Part shown: piece by piece, positions 17,435 to 26,312 of the stretch
Layout of the letters: each line of letters starts with the position of its first letter
Numbering within the stretch: the first letter of the stretch is position 1
Assembly (NCBI RefSeq): GCF_013256625.1
Contig: NZ_CP053908.1
Coordinates: 124,001-188,000, forward strand
Origin: Hymenobacter sp. BRD128
GTDB taxonomy: Bacteria; Bacteroidota; Bacteroidia; Cytophagales; Hymenobacteraceae
Reading direction: 5' to 3'
Length of the DNA stretch: 64,000 bases
Notes under the pieces: model-generated
The model's input: only the letters and a program-made list of their open reading frames with translations
The model's database searches: none
What the model was told of the DNA's origin: nothing
Translations under genes and position numbers: made by a program

Positions 17435-18820
17435 TTAGCGCAGTGCTTTTTTGCCTGTTTTTTTGCTGGAGTGGGGTGCCACCGGTGGGGCCGGGCTAGC
17501 CAGGCGCAGCAGGCGGTTGGTGCTCTGGGCCAGGTTGCCAAGCGAATCGGAAGCGTGAGCGCGGTGGCCGTCGAGCGGGGCATACAGTTCGAGGCTCGAC
17601 TTGAGCAGCGAGTCGGCGGCCAGGGCGCGCAGCTCATCGGCATTCATACCGGCGCGGTAAAAAAGCCAGTTGCGGTACTGCCCGCCCCGCGGCGCCCGGC
17701 GGCCGCCCAGGCTGAGCTGCCGGGTCAGCAGCCGTTCGGGCAGGCGGCCCACCTCGGCCCCGTCGAGGTAGAGCACCGTTTGGCCCCAGGCGTAGTAATG
17801 GGTAAGGGCCAGCTGGTGCCAGCGGTTGTCATTTACCCGCCGTAGGCTAGCCAGGTGGCCGCCCTGGGCCGAGGTGTAGGTGAGGCCGCCGCTAGCCCCG
17901 ATGGCGAGGCTGCCCGTGGCCGTGCTGTCTTGCAGCGCCACCAGCTGCCCCGTGCCCGCCGTGCGAAAGCTCACAACCTGGGTAAACGGGTGCAATAGCG
18001 CCTCGGGCCGCAGCGCCAGGCCGGTCGCCCCGCGCGGGCCGGGGCCGAGCCGCACGTAGGAAGTCGCTGTTTTATGCGGAATGGGTTTGCCCGCCCGCAG
18101 CGCATCAAACAGCGAGGGCACCAGGGCGTGGGCCAGCTCGGCGTGGCCACGGTCGTTGGGGTGCAGGGCGTCGTCCCAGTAGCCGGGCGCCCAGTGGCCG
18201 GCGCCATCGTCCACGGCCCCGAGCAGGTTGAGGCTAGGCACGGCCCAGGCGTGCAGCAGCAGGTTCATTTGCCGGATGAAGGCGTAGTCTTCGGGCGTGT
18301 AGTCGTTGCGGGTGTAGCAGTTGGCCACTACCGGCACCAGGCCCTCGGCGCGCGCCCGCTGCACCAGCTGCGCCAGGTTGGTGTTGAATTGCTCGAACAC
18401 CCGCTGGCCGCCGCCGTGAATGCCCTCATTGCCCAGCGAGAGCGCCAGCACCACGTAGCGGCCGTGCTGGGGCCGCAGGTCGCGCGGCCAGCGGGCGGCT
18501 ACTTTGACCGTATTGTCGCCCGGCACCGAGATGTTGGCTACCGTCCAGGCGGCGCCCTGGCCGCGGGCCGCGCGCTGAGCCAGCAGTGCCGCGTAGCGCG
18601 CCGGGTAGCCATACTTGTTGGTGGCGCCCTGCCCAAATGGCACCGAAGAGCCGAAGAATACAATTTTGAGGTCGTTAGGCAGCGTGTCGGCGGGCACCGG
18701 GGCGAGGGGCTGGCTAGCCCGTGAGCCAGTGCCAAACGCCGGCCGCCGGGCCACGGTGGCAAAGCCAGTGGCGGCCACCAGCCCGGCCAAGGCCAGGCTC
18801 AGCAAGGAAGAACGAAGCAT
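17435..18820 (-). CDS. secreted SGNH hydrolase with C-terminal LamG-like domain
   Basis: A 461-residue protein with a signal peptide (about residues 1-20). The SGNH half starts at IVFFGSSVPFGQG (nucleophile Ser in GSS), continues with LSLGNEG, and ends with WDDALHPNDRGH, which supplies the Asp and His. The second half (about residues 260-440) is a concanavalin/LamG-like sandwich with the NRWHQLALTHYYAWGQTVLYLDG strands cut by short loops. The Lys-rich tail is unusual. Removal of acyl groups from glycans is the likely job. It lies just upstream of fecR in the same orientation with a 128-base gap. The start at 18820 places the signal peptide; a frame open to 18952 gives no plausible leader. Confidence 0.78.
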   Translation of the reverse strand: MLRSSLLSLALAGLVAATGFATVARRPAFGTGSRASQPLAPVPADTLPNDLKIVFFGSSVPFGQGATNKYGYPARYAALLAQRAARGQGAAWTVANISVPGDNTVKVAARWPRDLRPQHGRYVVLALSLGNEGIHGGGQRVFEQFNTNLAQLVQRARAEGLVPVVANCYTRNDYTPEDYAFIRQMNLLLHAWAVPSLNLLGAVDDGAGHWAPGYWDDALHPNDRGHAELAHALVPSLFDALRAGKPIPHKTATSYVRLGPGPRGATGLALRPEALLHPFTQVVSFRTAGTGQLVALQDSTATGSLAIGASGGLTYTSAQGGHLASLRRVNDNRWHQLALTHYYAWGQTVLYLDGAEVGRLPERLLTRQLSLGGRRAPRGGQYRNWLFYRAGMNADELRALAADSLLKSSLELYAPLDGHRAHASDSLGNLAQSTNRLLRLASPAPPVAPHSSKKTGKKALR

Positions 18821-19421
18821 AAACCTAACGTCGGAAAGAGAAATTATGCCGGCTGCCTGGCTACGGATGCCGCCGGCCACCCCGCACCTTAGTGGTAGCG
18901 GGAGTGGGGCAGCATATTTAGACGGGGCTGCCGTAGGCCGCTGCCAAAGCATAGCCTAATTCAACCCGCGGCGCACGCAATGGAAGAATGCAAAGGCTAT
19001 GTTTGGTGTGAACATGCTAGGTTTAGGCCCTCTGCCCTTGCGGACCCTGCACAAACAGCCCGCCGCAATATACTAGCCTTGTTCCGGAAGTAAACTTCCC
19101 GTCAAAAAACGTCCTGCTTCGACAAGCTCAGCAGGACCGGCGATTTTCCGGGTTTCCTCTGATTGAGAACAAGGCTACTGCCTGCGCGATGGGTGGCTCA
19201 CCCTCATCCGTCCCGCGGCGGCCCGTTTCTTCGAGGGTAATTAGCGGCTGGGCCAGCGCCAGGAGGCCACGGCCAGCCCCCAGCAAACGGCGCGCAAAGC
19301 CAGCTGGTTCAGTATTGTTGTAAGGGCATTGAACGACTTTCAGCCAGCGCATCAATCGCTTCCCCAAGTAGATTCACGTCGTCACGCCCCAATTTTGTTT
19401 TGCCCCCCTCTCCTTTGACTT
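18821..19421. other. 601-base intergenic region between divergent genes
   Basis: This gap separates the SGNH hydrolase (leftwards) from the fucosidase (rightwards) and should hold both promoters, though I see no clear TAnnTTTG box. It carries one short member of the window's inverted-repeat family at 19111-19137. A 79-residue open frame on the minus strand (19128-19367) does not resemble any protein I know and begins without a plausible leader, so I do not call it a gene. Confidence 0.6.
19111..19137. repeat. short inverted repeat of the GTCxTGCT family
   Basis: Arms GTCCTGCT (19111-19118) and AGCAGGAC (19130-19137) flank an 11-base centre CTTGTCGAAGC-like when read on the minus strand. The same words (GAGCTTG, CGAAGCA) occur in the long inverted repeat at 55258-55364, so this looks like a compact or decayed member of the same dispersed family. 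Confidence 0.6.
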
Positions 19422-21071
19422 ATGAATAGAAGAGCCCTCCTAAAAAACCTGGCCCTGGCTACGCCGGCCGCCTGGCTGCCCAGCGTGGTGGCCGGCCTCA
19501 ACTGGAGCCCGCTGGCCCCTGCGGCCGCCGGCCCCTTTCAGCCCACCTGGAATTCGCTGGCCCGGTACCAGACGCCCGAGTGGTTTCGCGATGCCAAGTT
19601 TGGCCTGTGGGCACACTGGGGGCCGCAGTGCCAGCCCGAGCGCGGCGACTGGTACGCCCGCGGCATGTACCAGGAGGGCAGCGACCAGTATAAGTTTCAC
19701 TGCGAGAAATACGGCCACCCGTCCAAGTTTGGCTTCAAGGACGTGCTAAACGAGTGGAAGGCCGAGGAGTGGAACCCCGATGAGCTGCTGGCTTTGTACA
19801 AGAAAGCCGGTGCCAGGTATTTCGTGTGCCTGGCCAACCACCACGACAACTTCGACCTCTACAACAGCACGCATCAGCCCTGGAACTCGACCCGGCTGGG
19901 CCCCAAGAAAGACCTGGTGGGCGGCTGGGCCAAGGCGGCCAAAAAGCAGGGCCTGCGCTTTGGGGTGAGTGTGCACGCCGCCCACACCTGGAGCTGGCTG
20001 GAGGTAGCCCAGCGCGCCGACAAAAACGGCCCGCTGGCCGGCGTGCCCTACGACGGCAACGTGACCGCCGAAGCCGGCCAGGGCAAATGGTGGCAGGGCT
20101 ACGACCCGCAGGCGCTCTACGCCCAAAACCACCCGCTGAGCCAGAACAGCCTGGATAATGGCATGATACACCGGCAGTGGGACTGGGGCAACGGCGTGAC
20201 GCCGCCCAGCCGGGAGTACTGCGAAAAGTTTTACAACCGCACTATTGAACTGCTGGACAAGTACGAGCCCGACCTGGTGTACTTCGACGATACGGCCCTG
20301 CCGCTGTGGCCGGTGAGCGACGCGGGTTTGCGCATTGCGGCGCACATGTACAACGCCAGCACCCAGCGCCACGGCGGCCGCAACGAGGCCGTGATTACCG
20401 GTAAAATCTTGACGCCCGACCAGCGCAAGTGCCTGGTGTGGGACATCGAGCGCGGCCAAAGCAACGAGATTGAGCCCCTGCCCTGGCAAACCGATACCTG
20501 CCTGGGCCAGTGGCACTACGACCGTCGCATCTATGCTAATCGCGGCTACAAAAGCGCCCAGACGGTCATCCACACCCTCGTGGACGTGGTGAGCAAAAAC
20601 GGCAACCTGCTGGTGAGCGTGCCCGTGCGCGGCAACGGTACTATCGACGACCAGGAGCGCGCCATCGTGGAGGGCATCGCCGCCTGGATGCAGGTGAATG
20701 GCGAGAGTATCTACGGCACCCGGCCCTGGAAGATTTTTGGCGAAGGCCCGGCCCAGCAAGCCGCTGCCGCCCTCAGCGCGCAGGGCTTCAACGAAGGCAA
20801 GGGCAAGCCGTTTGGGGCCGAGGATATTCGCTACGTGACGAAGAAGAAAACCCTCTACGCCACCGCTCTGGGCTGGCCCGCCAGTGGCCGCCTGCTGCTC
20901 AAGGCGCTGGCCGTGGGCGGACCCCACTTTGCCGGCAAGGTCAGGCAAGTGGAGCTGCTGGGGGCGCCGGGCAAGCTCCAGTTTGAGCACACCCAGGACG
21001 GGCTAGCCGTGGTGCTGCCCGCCCAAAAGCCTAACGCCATTGCCTACGCCCTCAGGATTATGCCGGCCTAG
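19422..21071 (+). CDS. alpha-L-fucosidase, GH29 family
   Basis: A 549-residue exported enzyme. The N-terminus NRRALLKNLAL reads as a Tat-type signal. The GH29 barrel starts at WFRDAKFGLWAHWGPQC; LANHHDNFDLYNS near residue 145 and HAAHTWSW line the active site. The likely nucleophile is Asp289 in VYFDD. The C-terminal 110 residues should form the usual beta-sandwich. It should remove terminal L-fucose from glycans. It is transcribed away from the polysaccharide locus, 126 bases before the GH43 gene, so the pair may form a small unit for trimming fucosylated plant or algal side chains. Confidence 0.92.
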   Translation: MNRRALLKNLALATPAAWLPSVVAGLNWSPLAPAAAGPFQPTWNSLARYQTPEWFRDAKFGLWAHWGPQCQPERGDWYARGMYQEGSDQYKFHCEKYGHPSKFGFKDVLNEWKAEEWNPDELLALYKKAGARYFVCLANHHDNFDLYNSTHQPWNSTRLGPKKDLVGGWAKAAKKQGLRFGVSVHAAHTWSWLEVAQRADKNGPLAGVPYDGNVTAEAGQGKWWQGYDPQALYAQNHPLSQNSLDNGMIHRQWDWGNGVTPPSREYCEKFYNRTIELLDKYEPDLVYFDDTALPLWPVSDAGLRIAAHMYNASTQRHGGRNEAVITGKILTPDQRKCLVWDIERGQSNEIEPLPWQTDTCLGQWHYDRRIYANRGYKSAQTVIHTLVDVVSKNGNLLVSVPVRGNGTIDDQERAIVEGIAAWMQVNGESIYGTRPWKIFGEGPAQQAAAALSAQGFNEGKGKPFGAEDIRYVTKKKTLYATALGWPASGRLLLKALAVGGPHFAGKVRQVELLGAPGKLQFEHTQDGLAVVLPAQKPNAIAYALRIMPA

Positions 21072-21196
21072 CGGCAGGGCTAAAGCGCGGTAGCTGCTGG
21101 CTGCTTGCGTTAACTTACCCGGCTAACTGGCCCGCCTGCCGGAAGCTGCTCAGCAGCAGTTTGTGGCAGGCGGGGGCCTTACCCTCACACTTATTT

Positions 21197-23368
21197 ATGA
21201 TTCACAATCGATTGTGTTCTTTTTTCACGGCCTTGCAGCGCAGCGGCCAGGCCTGTTTGCTTCTGCTGGGGCTAGCCGCGCCGGCCGCCGCTGCCCCGCC
21301 GGCCAAGCCTAGCGCCTACCTGTTTGTGTACTTCACCGGCAACGACAAAGCCGAGGAGGCTATCCGCTTCGCCCTCAGTCCCGATGGCTACCACTACACG
21401 GCCCTCAACGGCAACCGGCCGGTTATCAGCTCGGCCGCCATCAGCCAGACCGGGGGCGTGCGCGACCCGCACATTTTGCGCGGAGCCGATGGCAAAACGT
21501 TTTACATGGCTGCCACCGACATGGTGTCGGCCAAGGGCTGGGACTCGAATCGGGGGCTGGTGCTGCTCAAATCCACGGATTTGATAAACTGGACGCACAG
21601 CGCCATCCATTTCCCCACGCGCTATGCGGGGCAGGAGATGCTGAAGCGGGTGTGGGCGCCGCAAACCATCTACGACGCCAAGGCCGGCAAATACCTAGTG
21701 TACTTCTCGTTGCAGTACGACAAGCAGCCCGACAAAATCTACTACGCCTACGCCAACAAGGACTTTACTGACCTGGAAGGCGAACCCAAGCAGCTGTTTT
21801 TTTCGCCCACCAACGGCTCGTGCATCGACGGCGACATCGTGGCCAAGGGCGGCAAGTACTACCTGTTTTTCAAGACCGAAGGCCAGGGCAACGGCATCAA
21901 AGTCGCGGTGTCGGACCAGCTTACCGGCGGCTACGTGCTGCGCGCGCCCTACGTGCAGCAAACCACCAGCCCGGTGGAGGGCGCGGGCACGTTTAAGCTC
22001 AATAATTCAGACGATTACATTCTGATGTACGACATGTACACCAGCGGCAAGTACCAGTTTACCCGCACCCACGACCTCGAGCATTTTGCGGTGGTGGATG
22101 GCGAGGTGAGCATGAATTTTCACCCGCGCCACGGCACCGTGCTGCCCATCACGGCGGCCGAGGCCAGCCGGCTGGCCCAGCGCTGGATGACGACCGCCGA
22201 TGTGCTGCTGACGGCCGCCAACCCGGCCCTGCGCAAGCTGAATACGGTGGTGGACAGCGCCGCCGGTAAGGTGGCCTTCCTGGCGCTGCCGGGTGCCAAC
22301 GTGCAGGCGTTTGACCTTCAACTCAGCAATCCGGCGCTGCTCGTGACGCCCAGCGGCCCGCAAAACTTCGCGGCCGGCCCCGTCACCTACACCGTGGGCC
22401 AGGGCGCGGCCAAGCGTACTTACAAAGTAAGCGTGACCGAAACCCACAACCCCGCGCTGCCCGGCTACTACGCCGACCCGGACATTCTGTATTCGCAGAA
22501 GACGGGCAAGTTTTACCTCTATCCCACGAGCGACGGCTTCACGAGCTGGTCGGGCACGTATTTCAAGGCCTTTTCGTCGCCCGATTTGGTGAGCTGGCAG
22601 GACGAGGGCGTGATTCTGGACTTGCCCAAAGACGTGAGCTGGGCCAAGAAAAGCGCCTGGGCGCCCACCATCATCGAGCAAAAAATGGCCACGGGCTACC
22701 GCTACGCCTACTATTTCTGCGCGGGCGCCAAGATTGGCGTGGCCTTGTCGGACAGCCCCACCGGGCCGTTCAAAGACTCGGGCCAGCCCCTGCTCGACAA
22801 GCTGCCCGAGGGCGTGAAGGGCGGCCAGCAGATTGACCCGGCCGCCTTCCGCGACCCCAAAACCGGCAAGCTTTACCTCTACTGGGGCAACGGCTATCTG
22901 GCGGGCGCCGAGCTTAATGACGACCTCACGAGCCTCAAGCCCGGCACCACGCGGGTGCTGACGCCCGACCAGACGTTTCGCGAGGGCGCCTACGTGTTTT
23001 TCCGCAACGGCACCTACTACTTCATGTGGAGCGAGGACGACACGCGCAGCCCCAATTACCAAGTGCGCTACGGCACCACCAACGCGCCGCTGGGCCCCAT
23101 TACGGTGCCGGCCAGCAACTCGGTTATCGCCAAAGACCCTGCGGCGGGCATCTACGGCACGGGCCACAACTCGGTCATTCAGGTGCCGGGCCGCGACGAG
23201 TGGTATATTGTGTATCACCGCTTTACCTACCCTCAGGGCATCAAGATGGGCGGCGACGCGGGCTTTCACCGCGAGGTGTGCATCGATAAGCTGGCGTTTA
23301 ATCCCGACGGCAGAATCCAGCCCGTGAAGCCGACCCACGCCGGCATTCAGCCGGTGCGGGTAAAGTAG
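21197..23368 (+). CDS. secreted double-domain GH43 glycosidase
   Basis: A 723-residue protein with a signal peptide and two five-bladed propeller domains. The first (about residues 35-310) has RDPHIL, VWAPQTIYD and VEGAGTF. The second (about 420-723) has YYADPDIL, SAWAPTI, IDPAAFRD, FREGAYVFF and GTGHNSV, which together give the Asp, Asp, Glu triad and metal-binding His of GH43. A bridging domain (about 330-415) separates them. GH43 enzymes release arabinose, xylose or galactose residues; which one cannot be said. The start at 21197 gives a sound signal peptide. A GC hairpin at 23390-23436 follows. Confidence 0.9.
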   Translation: MIHNRLCSFFTALQRSGQACLLLLGLAAPAAAAPPAKPSAYLFVYFTGNDKAEEAIRFALSPDGYHYTALNGNRPVISSAAISQTGGVRDPHILRGADGKTFYMAATDMVSAKGWDSNRGLVLLKSTDLINWTHSAIHFPTRYAGQEMLKRVWAPQTIYDAKAGKYLVYFSLQYDKQPDKIYYAYANKDFTDLEGEPKQLFFSPTNGSCIDGDIVAKGGKYYLFFKTEGQGNGIKVAVSDQLTGGYVLRAPYVQQTTSPVEGAGTFKLNNSDDYILMYDMYTSGKYQFTRTHDLEHFAVVDGEVSMNFHPRHGTVLPITAAEASRLAQRWMTTADVLLTAANPALRKLNTVVDSAAGKVAFLALPGANVQAFDLQLSNPALLVTPSGPQNFAAGPVTYTVGQGAAKRTYKVSVTETHNPALPGYYADPDILYSQKTGKFYLYPTSDGFTSWSGTYFKAFSSPDLVSWQDEGVILDLPKDVSWAKKSAWAPTIIEQKMATGYRYAYYFCAGAKIGVALSDSPTGPFKDSGQPLLDKLPEGVKGGQQIDPAAFRDPKTGKLYLYWGNGYLAGAELNDDLTSLKPGTTRVLTPDQTFREGAYVFFRNGTYYFMWSEDDTRSPNYQVRYGTTNAPLGPITVPASNSVIAKDPAAGIYGTGHNSVIQVPGRDEWYIVYHRFTYPQGIKMGGDAGFHREVCIDKLAFNPDGRIQPVKPTHAGIQPVRVK

Positions 23369-23389
23369 CATCCTGTTAAGAAACTAAAC

Positions 23390-23436
23390 TGCCGCTGGCT
23401 AGCCCCCTGCCGAATAAGGTGGGCTAGCCAGCGGCA
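23390..23436. terminator. bidirectional hairpin terminator between convergent genes
   Basis: A perfect 16-bp stem (23390-23405 with 23421-23436, arm TGCCGCTGGCTAGCCC) closes a 15-nt loop and is followed by GCTTT. It lies between the ends of the GH43 gene (rightwards) and the sigma factor gene (leftwards). The stem contains the GGCTAGCC palindrome that is over-represented in the window. Confidence 0.75.
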
Positions 23437-23612
23437 GCTTTGGGATGAGCCGGGCCGGGCGGCTTTCCGGACACCAGGCGTGCCCATAGATGGGCAATAC
23501 GCTTGGCGCGGTGGCTGTAAAAGGGCTGACAAGCGCCGGGTGGGTAATTGGTGAGCGGGTCAAAACAGGCGGATAAACCCGGCGAGAGCGTAGCCAAAAG
23601 TGCGCTAAGAAA

Positions 23613-24203
23613 TCAATGCTTACGCAGCGCCAGGAGCAGTAGTAGACCAAGCACACCGCCACCGTGCAGGTTGAAATATTTTCGCAAGGTCTTAAGCGCC
23701 TGCATAATATGCGCCTCTACTGTTTTTACCGACACGCCTTGGCGCTCGGCAATTTCGGGGTAAGAGAGGCCCTGCTGCCGGCTTAGCACAAATACCTCGC
23801 GCTGCTTGGGCGGCAGTCGGTCGAGGGCAGCCAGGTACAGCGCTTCCATTTCCTGGTATTCGGCCTCATTAGCCACGCTGGCGGGGCCGGCGGCCGCCAC
23901 CTGCCCATGTAGGCGCAGGTGGTGCTGGTCGCGCCGCAGCTCGTTGAGCACCGCGTGGTGCGCCGTGGTAAAGAGATAGCCTTTTAGCGGCACGTCGTCG
24001 CGCAGCTGCTCGCGCTTTTCCCAGATTTTAATGAAGCACTCCTGCACAATCTCCTCGGCCGCTGGGCGCGACTTCAGGTAGCTATACGCGAAGCGGTACA
24101 CCAGCGCGCTGTAGTGCCGAAACAGCGCATCAAATGCCCGTTCGTCATCCTGCTTCAGGCGGCGCAAGCAGTCCGGTTCCGAAAAGGCGGGTGAGGCGGG
24201 CAA
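23613..24203 (-). CDS. ECF-type RNA polymerase sigma factor (Bacteroidota sigma-70 family)
   Basis: A 196-residue sigma factor. Region 2 runs from about residue 20 to 85 (FDALFRHYSALVYRFAYSYL, then EEIVQECFIKIWEKRE, the -10 binding helices). Region 4 runs from about 125 to 180 (LDRLPPKQREVFVLSRQQGLS, then IAERQGVSVKTVEAHI, the helix-turn-helix). The final 15 residues (LGLLLLLALRKH) are hydrophobic, which is unusual for a soluble sigma and may aid membrane or anti-sigma contact. Factors of this type normally precede fecR-susC-susD. Here the fecR is 6.3 kb away with other genes between, but it is the only candidate partner in the window. Confidence 0.93.
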   Translation of the reverse strand: MPASPAFSEPDCLRRLKQDDERAFDALFRHYSALVYRFAYSYLKSRPAAEEIVQECFIKIWEKREQLRDDVPLKGYLFTTAHHAVLNELRRDQHHLRLHGQVAAAGPASVANEAEYQEMEALYLAALDRLPPKQREVFVLSRQQGLSYPEIAERQGVSVKTVEAHIMQALKTLRKYFNLHGGGVLGLLLLLALRKH

Positions 24204-24635
24204 AACAGAGAGCTGATGGGATTACGCCGAAAATTAACAGAAAAATGACAGACCTTGTTCGCGCCGGGCGTTTGCGCGGCAACCGGCCCTGCCAAATACT
24301 CCGCCTCTACGAATTAGCCGCTCGGCGAAAACGGCGGTGCTAGCCTGCCGCAGCAGTCGGAGGCTACCTGAAGCAGGGTTATATGCAACAATGTTTCGCA
24401 AAAAATAAAAAATTATCGTCCTGGTTGTAGGCACCGATTTCTAACCCAAACCCCGCTCTAAAAGACTAATTCACCTATGCAACAACGCTGCATAAAATGA
24501 TAAATCCTTGATTCTGGCTCGCAAAGGCATTTTTCGGCTTGTGGTAGAAAGTGGTAGAAAGTGGTGAGTTTTTTGAAACCACTCGTACTTTTGTTATCCT
24601 AGCCTGCGCTGCTGCCGGGCAGGTTTCTTTCCCTC
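24204..24635. other. 432-base intergenic region upstream of mraZ and the sigma factor
   Basis: The region is more AT-rich than its surroundings and holds divergent promoters. The right-hand end carries the three MraZ-type boxes and a -7 element annotated separately. On the minus strand, TAATTTTC (24229-24236) is close to a TAnnTTTG box and may serve the sigma gene. No open reading frame in it looks real. Confidence 0.6.
24538..24593 (+). promoter_or_regulatory. MraZ operator boxes and dcw promoter
   Basis: Three boxes with exact 10-base spacing lie at 24538-24547 (CTTGTGGTAG), 24548-24557 (AAAGTGGTAG) and 24558-24567 (AAAGTGGTGA). MraZ is known to bind direct repeats with 10-base spacing before its own gene; the form AAAGTGN here resembles the box described in Mycoplasma. 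A -7 element TACTTTTG (24586-24593) matches the Bacteroidota consensus TAnnTTTG exactly. The third box overlaps the place where the -33 element should be, which fits autorepression of the whole cluster by MraZ. Confidence 0.75.
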
Positions 24636-25106
24636 ATGCATCAGCTTTTATCTGGCGAATATGACTGCAAGCTCGACCCTAAAGGTCGGCTGGTGCTGCC
24701 TGCCAAGGTGAAGGCTAGCCTGCCCGATGCCTACGCCAACCAGCTGGTGCTGGTGCGCGGCTTCGAGCCCTGCCTGGTGCTCTACCCGCGCTCGGCCTGG
24801 GAGCTGATTCACGCTAAAGTGATGGCCCTGGACGAATTCAACGAAGAGTACCGGCAGTTTCAGCGCAATTTTTTTCGGGGCATGACCGAAGTGGAGCTCG
24901 ACAGTATCGGGCGCTTTGGCCTGCCGGGCTCCATGCGCCGCTACGCTGGCCTCGAAAAGGAGGCCGTCATCGTGGGCCTCGGCAACCGCTGCGAGGTGTG
25001 GGACCCCACCCGCTACGACGAATACCTCATCAAGGACCAGCCCACCTTCTCGAAGCTGGCCCAGAAGTTCTTATCGGCCACCCCCGAAACGCCCCTGGCC
25101 GCATGA
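24636..25106 (+). CDS. mraZ: transcriptional regulator MraZ
   Basis: A 156-residue DNA-binding protein with two AbrB-like SpoVT domains. Each has the family DxKGR-type signature: DPKGRLVLPAKVK near residue 15 and LDSIGRFGLPGSMR near residue 88. MraZ forms a ring that binds repeated boxes before its own gene and controls the dcw cluster. Such boxes are visible at 24538-24567. It is the first gene of the cluster and overlaps rsmH by four bases (ATGA), so the two are translationally coupled. Confidence 0.96.
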   Translation: MHQLLSGEYDCKLDPKGRLVLPAKVKASLPDAYANQLVLVRGFEPCLVLYPRSAWELIHAKVMALDEFNEEYRQFQRNFFRGMTEVELDSIGRFGLPGSMRRYAGLEKEAVIVGLGNRCEVWDPTRYDEYLIKDQPTFSKLAQKFLSATPETPLAA

Positions 25107-26044
25107 GCACCCGCCCCAACGATATTGCCTACCACCGCCCGGTGATGCTGGCTGAGTGCTTGGCCGGGCTAGCCCTCGTGCCCGGCGGCCGCTACGTCGA
25201 CGTGACCTTCGGCGGCGGCGGCCACTCGGCCCGCATTCTGGAGCGGTTGACTGATGGCCACCTGTACAGCTTCGACCAGGACGAGGCCGCCGAGCGCCAG
25301 GCCAGCGAGCTGGCTAGCCCGCAGTTTACTTTTATTCGGGCTAATTTCCGACACCTGACGGCCGAGCTGGCCCGGCGCGACGCGCTGCTCGCCGATGGCC
25401 TGCTGGCCGATTTGGGCGTGTCGTCGCACCAGTTCGACACCGCCGCGCGGGGCTTCAGCACCCGCTTCGACGGCCCGCTCGATATGCGCATGGACCCGCA
25501 CGATAGCACCGTGGCCACCGCCGCCGACGTGCTCAACGACTACGACGAGGCCGCGCTGCACCGCATCTTCGGCATGTACGGCGAGGTCACCAATGCGCGC
25601 ACCCTGGCGGCCACCGTGGTGCAGGCCCGCCGCCAGCGCCCGCTGCGCACTATTCAGGAGCTGAAGCAGGCTATTCAGCCGGTAGTGGCGCGCGGCAAGG
25701 AAAATAAATACCTGGCGCAAGTATTTCAGGCCCTGCGTATTGAAGTGAACGATGAGCTGACTGCCTTGCAGGAGATGCTGGTGCAAACGGCCCAGGTGCT
25801 ACGCCCCGGCGGCCGGCTGGTAGTGATGAGCTACCACTCATTGGAAGACCGGCTGGTGAAGAATTTTCTGAGTCAGGGCAAGTTCTTTGGCCAGGCCGAG
25901 AAGGACTTGTACGGCCGCGTCAGCCTGCCTTTTGAAGCGCTCACGCGCAAGCCCACCGAGGCTTCGGCCGAGGAAACAGCTGAAAACAGCCGCGCCCGCA
26001 GTGCCAAGCTGCGCATTGGCGTCCGAACCGATAATCCTGCATAA
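25103..26044 (+). CDS. rsmH: 16S rRNA (cytosine(1402)-N(4))-methyltransferase RsmH
   Basis: A 313-residue S-adenosylmethionine enzyme that methylates N4 of C1402 in 16S rRNA at the ribosomal P site. The SAM-binding loop is DVTFGGGGHS (about residue 34), followed by YSFDQDEAA. LLADLGVSSHQFD and the C-terminal VMSYHSLEDRLVKNF are family hallmarks. I chose the start at 25103 because its ATGA overlaps the mraZ stop and the protein then begins MSTRPNDIAYHRPVML, as in other RsmH proteins. It is followed four bases later by the ftsL-like gene. Confidence 0.96.
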   Translation: MSTRPNDIAYHRPVMLAECLAGLALVPGGRYVDVTFGGGGHSARILERLTDGHLYSFDQDEAAERQASELASPQFTFIRANFRHLTAELARRDALLADGLLADLGVSSHQFDTAARGFSTRFDGPLDMRMDPHDSTVATAADVLNDYDEAALHRIFGMYGEVTNARTLAATVVQARRQRPLRTIQELKQAIQPVVARGKENKYLAQVFQALRIEVNDELTALQEMLVQTAQVLRPGGRLVVMSYHSLEDRLVKNFLSQGKFFGQAEKDLYGRVSLPFEALTRKPTEASAEETAENSRARSAKLRIGVRTDNPA

Positions 26045-26048
26045 CGCT

Positions 26049-26312
26049 ATGGCCGGTAATACGATACGTCCCGTTGCGGCTGGTCCGCCCCGCGCCAACA
26101 CCGTGCGCCCCCCGCGGGCACCCGAGCCCGTAAACGAGGCCCTGGCGGCGGTAGCCGAGCCGGCGCCCGTAGCGGCGGTGCCCGTAGCTACGCCCGTTCC
26201 CCCCCCGCGCCAGTTGCGGAACCTAAGCCGGCTGCGCCTCCCAAAGCCCGCAAGCCGGCCCCCACGACCGCCGATTTTACGGCGCCGGCCTGGGACCGCC
26301 ACGAGGGCGTGA
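26049..26312 (+). pseudogene. N-terminal fragment of the ftsL-like gene, separated by a frameshift
   Basis: An ATG four bases after the rsmH stop opens a Pro/Ala-rich frame (MAGNTIRPVAAGPP) that runs naturally for about 52 codons to a run of eight C at 26199-26206. After that run, this frame becomes Arg-rich and stops at 26312. The frame one step over instead continues the same Pro/Ala/Lys style (VAEPKPAAPPKARKP) into the downstream gene. One extra C would join both parts into a single protein of about 323 residues. This may be a homopolymer sequencing error, a real mutation, or a slippage site. Confidence 0.65.

Noticed and set aside
19128..19367. 79-residue open frame on the minus strand in the long intergenic gap
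   Set aside because: No family resemblance, no plausible leader, and its end lies in a repeat-like sequence. GC-rich DNA gives many such frames.
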